A DNA stretch of 38,425 nucleotides from Phenylobacterium sp. (GTDB lineage: Bacteria > Pseudomonadota > Alphaproteobacteria > Caulobacterales > Caulobacteraceae). The stretch covers positions 1 to 38,425 of the forward strand of contig NZ_SSMZ01000124.1 in assembly GCF_004799395.1 (NCBI RefSeq), written 5' to 3'. Positions 34,211 to 38,425 of the stretch are shown piece after piece. The notes beneath the pieces were generated by a model. The model saw only the letters and a list, made by a program, of their open reading frames with translations. It was not told where the DNA came from and ran no database searches. How positions within the stretch are numbered: the first letter of the stretch is position 1; each line of letters opens with the position of its first letter. The position numbers and the translations under genes are program-made.

Positions 34211-35006
34211 AGCGGCCATGCGGGTGCTCGTCGTCGCCAACCAGAAGGGCGGCGTTGGCAAGACCACGACCGCCATCAACCTGGGCACGGCCCTGGCTGC
34301 GGTGGGAGAACGCGTGCTGCTGATCGACTCGGATCCGCAGGGGAACGCCTCCACCGGCCTCGGCATCGGCCGGGCGCAGCGCAAGAACACGCTCTACGAC
34401 GTCTTGATGGGCGAAAAGGGCCTGTCCGAGGCGGTGGTGAAGTCCTCGGTGCCGGGCCTGGACGTGGTGCCGTCGGACCCAGACCTCTCGGGCATCGAAT
34501 TGGAATTGGCCCAGCAGGCCCGGCGTTCCTACAAGCTGCGCGACGCGCTGGACGTCGTGCGCGAGGCTGGGGTCTACAGCTACGTGCTGATCGACTGCCC
34601 GCCGTCGCTGAATCTGCTCACCGTCAACGCCATGGCGGCGGCCGACGCGGTGCTGGTGCCCTTACAGTGCGAGTTCTTCGCCCTGGAGGGCCTGACCCAG
34701 CTGATGCGCACCATCGAGCTGGTGCACACCAGCCTCAATCCCAAGCTGGAGATCCAGGGGATCGTGCTGACCATGTTCGATCGCCGAAACGGCCTGTCGG
34801 CCCAGGTGGCCAACGACGTGCGCGACCACTTCGGCGAGACGGTCTACCAGACGGTGATCCCGCGAAATGTGCGGGTTTCCGAGGCGCCTTCGTTCGGCAA
34901 GCCGGCGCTGGTCTACGATCTGAAGTGCGCAGGCAGCCAGGCGTATCTGCGGCTGGCCCGCGAGGTGGTGCTGCGCGAGCGCGCCCGCCGCAAAGTCGCG
35001 GCGTAG
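34194..35006 (+). CDS. parA: Chromosome partitioning ATPase ParA
   Basis: The 270-residue deviant Walker ATPase drives segregation of the ParB-parS complex. The P-loop NQKGGVGKTTTAINLG begins at residue 16 with the deviant lysine. Walker A' is LLIDSDPQGNAST, and YVLIDCPPSLNLLT, PLQCEFFALEGL and IPRNVRVSEAPSFGKP are chromosomal ParA signatures. The GTG start at 34194 is chosen because AGGAGG ends seven bases upstream; ATG 34218 lacks one. The gene overlaps rsmG and precedes parB by ten bases. Confidence 0.97.
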   Translation: MPARPEAAMRVLVVANQKGGVGKTTTAINLGTALAAVGERVLLIDSDPQGNASTGLGIGRAQRKNTLYDVLMGEKGLSEAVVKSSVPGLDVVPSDPDLSGIELELAQQARRSYKLRDALDVVREAGVYSYVLIDCPPSLNLLTVNAMAAADAVLVPLQCEFFALEGLTQLMRTIELVHTSLNPKLEIQGIVLTMFDRRNGLSAQVANDVRDHFGETVYQTVIPRNVRVSEAPSFGKPALVYDLKCAGSQAYLRLAREVVLRERARRKVAA

Positions 35007-35016
35007 GAGAGATTCG

Positions 35017-35886
35017 ATGGCCGAGGGCCGCAGAGGTTTGGGCCGGGGCCTTTCGGCCCTGCTGGACGACGCGAACGACGGTGATGGGCCCGTCGCCGCC
35101 GGCGAAGGCGCTCGCGAGATCCCCATCGAACTGGTCCACCGCAACCCCGACCAGCCGCGCCGCCACTTCGCCGAGGCCGAGATCGCCGAGCTGGAGACCT
35201 CGATCCGCGACAAGGGCGTGTTGCAGCCGATCCTGGTCCGTCCCTCGCCCAAGACGTCGGGTGAATTCGAGATTGTGGCCGGTGAGCGCCGCTGGCGCGC
35301 GGCGCAGCAGGCTGGGCTGAAGGCGATCCCGGCGCTGGTGCGGGTGCTGGACGACGACAAGGCCTTCGAGATCGCCATCGTCGAGAACGTCCAGCGCGAA
35401 GACCTGAACGCCATGGAGGAGGCCCAGGCCTACCAGACCCTGATGCGGCGCATGGCCTACACCCAGGACAAGGCGGCCTCTGCGGTCGGCAAGTCGCGCA
35501 GCCATGTGGCCAACACCCTTCGCCTGTTGCAGCTGCCGGCGATCGTCCAGGACCACGTGCTGTTCGGCCGCCTGACCGCCGGCCATGCGCGCGCGATCCT
35601 GACCTCGGATCAGCCGGAGGCCTTGGCGCAAGCCATTGTCGAGAAAGGGCTTTCCGTCCGTGACGCGGAGGCGCTGGCCAAACGCAAGGGCGGGTCCGGT
35701 CCGGCCAAGGCCTCAGGCCCGCGCCGGAGCAAGGACACCGACACCGCAGCACTTGAGGTCGACCTGGAGGACGTGCTGGGCATGAGCGTCGACATCCTCG
35801 ACCGGGGCGGCGCGGGCGAACTGCGCATCAAGTACGCCACCCTGGAACAGCTCGACGAGCTTTGCCGCAGGCTGACCCGCGCATGA
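35017..35886 (+). CDS. parB: Chromosome partitioning protein ParB
   Basis: The 289-residue CTPase binds parS and slides along DNA. The N-terminal GLGRGLSALL (residues 7-16) is the ParA-contact motif. NPDQPRRHF (43-51), ENVQREDLNAMEEA and GERRWRAAQ (89-97) form the CTP-binding domain. A helix-turn-helix follows (DKAASAVGKSRSHVANTLRLL), then a linker and a C-terminal dimerisation domain (AGELRIKYATLEQLDELCRRL). GGAGAG precedes the ATG. The stop overlaps the next ATG by four bases. It should bind the two parS sites described here. Confidence 0.97.
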   Translation: MAEGRRGLGRGLSALLDDANDGDGPVAAGEGAREIPIELVHRNPDQPRRHFAEAEIAELETSIRDKGVLQPILVRPSPKTSGEFEIVAGERRWRAAQQAGLKAIPALVRVLDDDKAFEIAIVENVQREDLNAMEEAQAYQTLMRRMAYTQDKAASAVGKSRSHVANTLRLLQLPAIVQDHVLFGRLTAGHARAILTSDQPEALAQAIVEKGLSVRDAEALAKRKGGSGPAKASGPRRSKDTDTAALEVDLEDVLGMSVDILDRGGAGELRIKYATLEQLDELCRRLTRA

Positions 35887-36389
35887 TCCTGGCCCAGGGC
35901 TCCAAGGTGAAGCTGCGCACCATCGGGGTTCGCGACCTGAAGGCGGCGACCAGGCACAAGTTCACGCTATCCATCACCGAGCCGATGACCGACCCGGACT
36001 GGGCGCGCAGCGTGCTCGACCAGACCGGCTTCTGGACCAACACGGCCGGCGCCTGCGCCATCGAGGCGGATGACCGGCTGATCGGCACACTACAGTTCTA
36101 TGGCGCGGGGCCTGGCGTCCACGGGCTGGAGCTGGGCTACATCCTCCACGATGAAGCCGACCGTGGCAAAGGCTATGCCTCTGAAGCGCTTCGGCTTTTC
36201 TCTGACTTGTTGTTCGCCGAGCATCCCGAATGCCACCGGCTTCAGCTGATCATCGAGACCTGGAACGACGCCTCGGCGCGCCTGGCCGAAAACTGCGGCT
36301 ACGCCAGCGAGGGCATCCTGCGCAAGGCGGGCTATTCCTCGCCCGACCAGCCGGCTGACTGCTTCGTCTACAGCCGCGTCCGCGACTAG
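35883..36389 (+). CDS. GNAT-family N-acetyltransferase (RimJ/RimL type)
   Basis: The 168-residue protein has the GNAT acetyl-CoA fold: ELGYILHDEADRGKGYASEALRLF holds the pyrophosphate-binding loop (RGKGYA), and HRLQLIIETWNDASARLAENCGYASEGILRKAGY is the typical RimL C-terminal half. The substrate is unknown. The ATG overlaps the parB stop (ATGA), so it is co-translated with the segregation genes, which may be accidental. Its stop shares CTAG with the convergent gene. The track ORF adds seven residues from the parB frame. Confidence 0.88.
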   Translation: MILAQGSKVKLRTIGVRDLKAATRHKFTLSITEPMTDPDWARSVLDQTGFWTNTAGACAIEADDRLIGTLQFYGAGPGVHGLELGYILHDEADRGKGYASEALRLFSDLLFAEHPECHRLQLIIETWNDASARLAENCGYASEGILRKAGYSSPDQPADCFVYSRVRD

Positions 36390-37483
36390 CCTTCGCCGTC
36401 CTCGGCGTCCGTCGCCTTGGCCTTCTGGTCGATATTGGTGGGCGATGTCTTGTGGCCCGTACGCTCTTCCTCGCGCGCGCCCTGCAGGATGCCGACCAGA
36501 CCGTAGTTCCCCTCGTGGCAGGCGTATTCGTAGACTTGGCCGGTGATGCGCGAGAACTCGTACTCGCCGCCCCAGGCCTGGGCGAAGACGGTCGGATCCT
36601 CCACCCAGAAGGCGTAGTGCATGCGGTCCTTGTCGGTCCGCGTGAAGCGTTCGGTGACCTTCAGGTGTTGGGACGCGCCGCGGAACACCTGCTCAGGGTT
36701 GAAGTTCGTGGTCTCGACCACGAGCGTGTCACCTTCCCAGCGGCCGATCGAGTCGCCCATCCAGGGCCGGACGGAAGCCGGCAGGTGCTGAGGGGTGTCC
36801 AGGCGCACGATGCGGGCGTCGTGCACCATCTCCACGTCGATGACGACCTGATCCTTGGTCTGCACGAACTGATAGGTGTTGTTGTAAAGGCCGGGCAGCA
36901 TCACCGGGCCAGCGGAATTTCCGAACGACAGCAGGCAGCGCTCACCCAGGGCCCGGGTTTCCGGGTTGTCGCTGGGGCTCTGGCCGGGGCCCAGCGAGCG
37001 GCCGAAGGGATTGACATGCACGTCCTTGCGCATCGGCACACGGCCGTCCGGTGTGGAGGTGATGAAGCCGTTCCGGGGCTGGCCGTTCACCCGCATGACC
37101 ACGCTGCCGGGATCGGTCCAGGCGGCGTTGTAGTTGCAGTCGGTGCCGCGGCCGCCTGAACAGTCCGCGGGCAGGTCGGTGACCTTGGCGTTCGGGTCGG
37201 TGGGCTTGTTGCCGAGATCGATCTGCGCCTGGGTCTTGGCCTCGATCTTCCTGGCCTCGGCCTCGGTCAGCACCAGGCTCGCGCCGTACTTCGGATTGCG
37301 TTCCAGCCGGGTGACCGCGACGTTGGTCCACACCCCCTGCAAATCCGGGTGGCCATAGGCGTCGCGGGGGACCTTGTAGGCTGTCTTGGGTGGCGCGGGA
37401 GGCTGGGCGTGAACCAGGTCCGGTGAGAAGCCGATGCCGAGCACAGCTGAAAAGGCGAAAGCTTTCAACTTCTTCGCCAACAT
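36386..37483 (-). CDS. Exported protein of unknown function
   Basis: The 365-residue protein has a signal peptide (MLAKKLKAFAFSAVLGIGF, cut near VHA-Q). The mature part begins PRDAYGHPDLQGVWTN and includes GERCLLSFGNSAGPVMLPGL, SIGRWEGDTLVVETTNFNP and a C-terminal VYEYACHEGNYGLVGILQGA. This reads as one conserved family seen in sphingomonads and caulobacters, but I know no function. The WEGDTLVVET region looks like a beta-rich binding fold; a cysteine and histidine pair (ACHEGNY) is a candidate active or metal site. A GGGAGG ribosome site precedes the ATG. It lies downstream of holA on the same strand. Confidence 0.8.
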   Translation of the reverse strand: MLAKKLKAFAFSAVLGIGFSPDLVHAQPPAPPKTAYKVPRDAYGHPDLQGVWTNVAVTRLERNPKYGASLVLTEAEARKIEAKTQAQIDLGNKPTDPNAKVTDLPADCSGGRGTDCNYNAAWTDPGSVVMRVNGQPRNGFITSTPDGRVPMRKDVHVNPFGRSLGPGQSPSDNPETRALGERCLLSFGNSAGPVMLPGLYNNTYQFVQTKDQVVIDVEMVHDARIVRLDTPQHLPASVRPWMGDSIGRWEGDTLVVETTNFNPEQVFRGASQHLKVTERFTRTDKDRMHYAFWVEDPTVFAQAWGGEYEFSRITGQVYEYACHEGNYGLVGILQGAREEERTGHKTSPTNIDQKAKATDAEDGEG

Positions 37484-37566
37484 ATGCGCCTCCCAATATG
37501 CCTGCAGTCATTGCTGCTTATGGGCGCAAGTATCCCGGCGTTCCGGGCCGGCGGCAAGAGGAGCGT

Positions 37567-38425
37567 CTAGAGTCCCAGGCGGCGCGCGCGGCTCGCGACG
37601 GTCAGCGCCAGGCGTTCAGCGATCAACTGGTCGGGCGAACCGGCCGTCTTGCACAGGCGGTCGGCGTCGAGGATCTGCGGCTGGATGCGGTCGAGCTCCT
37701 CGAGACTCCAGGACCGCGCCTGGCGCAGGAACTCCCGTTCCTGCTTCCAGAATACGCCCGCCGCCTTGGCGGCTTCCTGCAGGCCAGCTCCGCTCTTGGC
37801 GAGCGTCAGCGCCCGTCGAAGCTTGCCCAGGTGCATGCCCATGGCGCGCACGGCGGCGGGACCGCCCTCGCCTTCCTGGGCCGCGCGGCGCAGCCCCGCC
37901 TGGGCCTCGCCCAGGCGTCCGCCGAAAGCGTCCGACGCCGCGTCGAATAGCGAGGCCTCAGGTTCGACTCCGAGGAAGGGCTCGAGGTCGGCAGGCGTGG
38001 CGATGGCTCCGCTGCCGGGACCGAGGAACAGGGCCAGCCGCTCCATTTCCTGGCGCGCGACCCCGCGCTCCTTCGGCATGCGGGCCACGAATAGGGCGAG
38101 CGCGTCGGCGTTGAGCGACAGGCTGTCCTTGGCCAGCGCCTCGCGGACCTGACGCGCGACGTCTCCAGGCTCGTCCTCGTAGCAGGGGATGGTCGCCACG
38201 CCCGCGGCCTTCTCGGCGACCTTGCGCAGGTTGGAATCTCGGCCGAGCGCGCCGGCCTCGATCAGCAGGAAGGCGTCGGGGTTCAATTCCCCCGCGGCGT
38301 GGCGGGTCAGCGCCTCGGCGGCCAGTTTGTCGAGGCCGCCCTTCTCAGTGGAAAACCTCAAGCGCACCAGCCTGCGGCCGCCCATCAAGGACTGTGCGGC
38401 AAGTTCCCCCTCCAGCCGGCCGGCG
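37567..38425 (-). CDS. holA: DNA polymerase III delta subunit, N terminus beyond the window
   Basis: The track ORF stops at an internal TTG (38388), but the reading frame continues to the window edge as ELAAQSLMGGRRLVRLR, so the start lies outside. HolA is the clamp-loader wrench subunit that opens the beta clamp. Visible features are AFLLIEAGALGRDSNLRK, GDVARQVREAL, the EMERLALFLG segment and the C-terminal helical collar (AMGMHLGKLRRALTLAK, DRLCKTAGSPDQLIAERLAL). At least 285 residues are present, out of about 340 usual. It adds another replication gene to the origin neighbourhood. Confidence 0.93.
   Translation of the reverse strand, partial: AGRLEGELAAQSLMGGRRLVRLRFSTEKGGLDKLAAEALTRHAAGELNPDAFLLIEAGALGRDSNLRKVAEKAAGVATIPCYEDEPGDVARQVREALAKDSLSLNADALALFVARMPKERGVARQEMERLALFLGPGSGAIATPADLEPFLGVEPEASLFDAASDAFGGRLGEAQAGLRRAAQEGEGGPAAVRAMGMHLGKLRRALTLAKSGAGLQEAAKAAGVFWKQEREFLRQARSWSLEELDRIQPQILDADRLCKTAGSPDQLIAERLALTVASRARRLGL

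Noticed and set aside
1-38425. CRISPR arrays, tRNA, rRNA, insertion sequences or prophage genes
   Set aside because: I saw no repeated-spacer pattern, cloverleaf, transposase or phage motif while reading both strands.

Overview
This window is a GC-rich alphaproteobacterial chromosome segment, most likely from a Caulobacteraceae member (Caulobacter or Phenylobacterium relative). The gene order ppsR(DUF299)-origin-hemE-hemH-hemJ-rho, followed by mnmE-mnmG-rsmG-parA-parB and holA, together with CtrA-type boxes, GANTC sites and two perfect parS palindromes, is the arrangement expected around the Caulobacter chromosomal origin. The genus is an inference from gene order and sequence style; no database was searched.

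Layout. 1-3.4 kb: a possible gene tail at the left edge, an exported nucleoside-phosphorylase-family protein, a UbiH-type monooxygenase and fabI (all minus except the tail). 3.6-7.7 kb: a CLC-type chloride transporter (+) sits between fabI and fabB-fabA, followed by an SH3-domain exported protein. 7.8-11.8 kb: a glyoxylate-type reductase, an O-methyltransferase, a MoeB/ThiF-type E1-like enzyme, a secreted duplicated SnoaL-like protein and a DUF2244 membrane protein. 11.8-16.8 kb: nth, then a tight plus-strand cluster pfkB-hisB-hisH-hisA-hisF-hisE. 16.8-19.1 kb: Smr, MltA and Tim44-like proteins (minus). 19.25 kb: secB (+). 19.85-23.5 kb: a minus-strand operon ppsR-maf-aroE-coaE-dnaQ, with 4-nt overlaps between the first four genes.

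23.5-24.0 kb is a 510-bp gene-free stretch that I interpret as oriC. It holds a perfect TTAA-N7-TTAA CtrA box, a second near-consensus box, several imperfect DnaA-like boxes, an IHF-like site, an AT-rich segment and five GANTC (CcrM) sites. To its right run hemE-hemH-hemJ (heme synthesis), rho with a strong leader hairpin, a perfect parS, a terminator, a minus-strand quinone reductase and dienelactone hydrolase pair, a DUF6489 mini-gene coupled to mnmE, a second perfect parS just before mnmG, then rsmG-parA-parB and a GNAT gene. The right end holds an exported protein of unknown function and holA, which is cut by the window edge.

How it works together: the origin, CtrA/CcrM sites, ParA, ParB and two parS sites within 12 kb form the replication-initiation and chromosome-segregation centre. 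The other genes are mostly housekeeping (fatty acid, heme, histidine, shikimate, CoA, tRNA modification, DNA repair and proofreading). I found no phage, insertion sequence, CRISPR array, rRNA or tRNA. The novelty lies in regulatory-site arrangement and gene overlaps rather than in an obvious new system.
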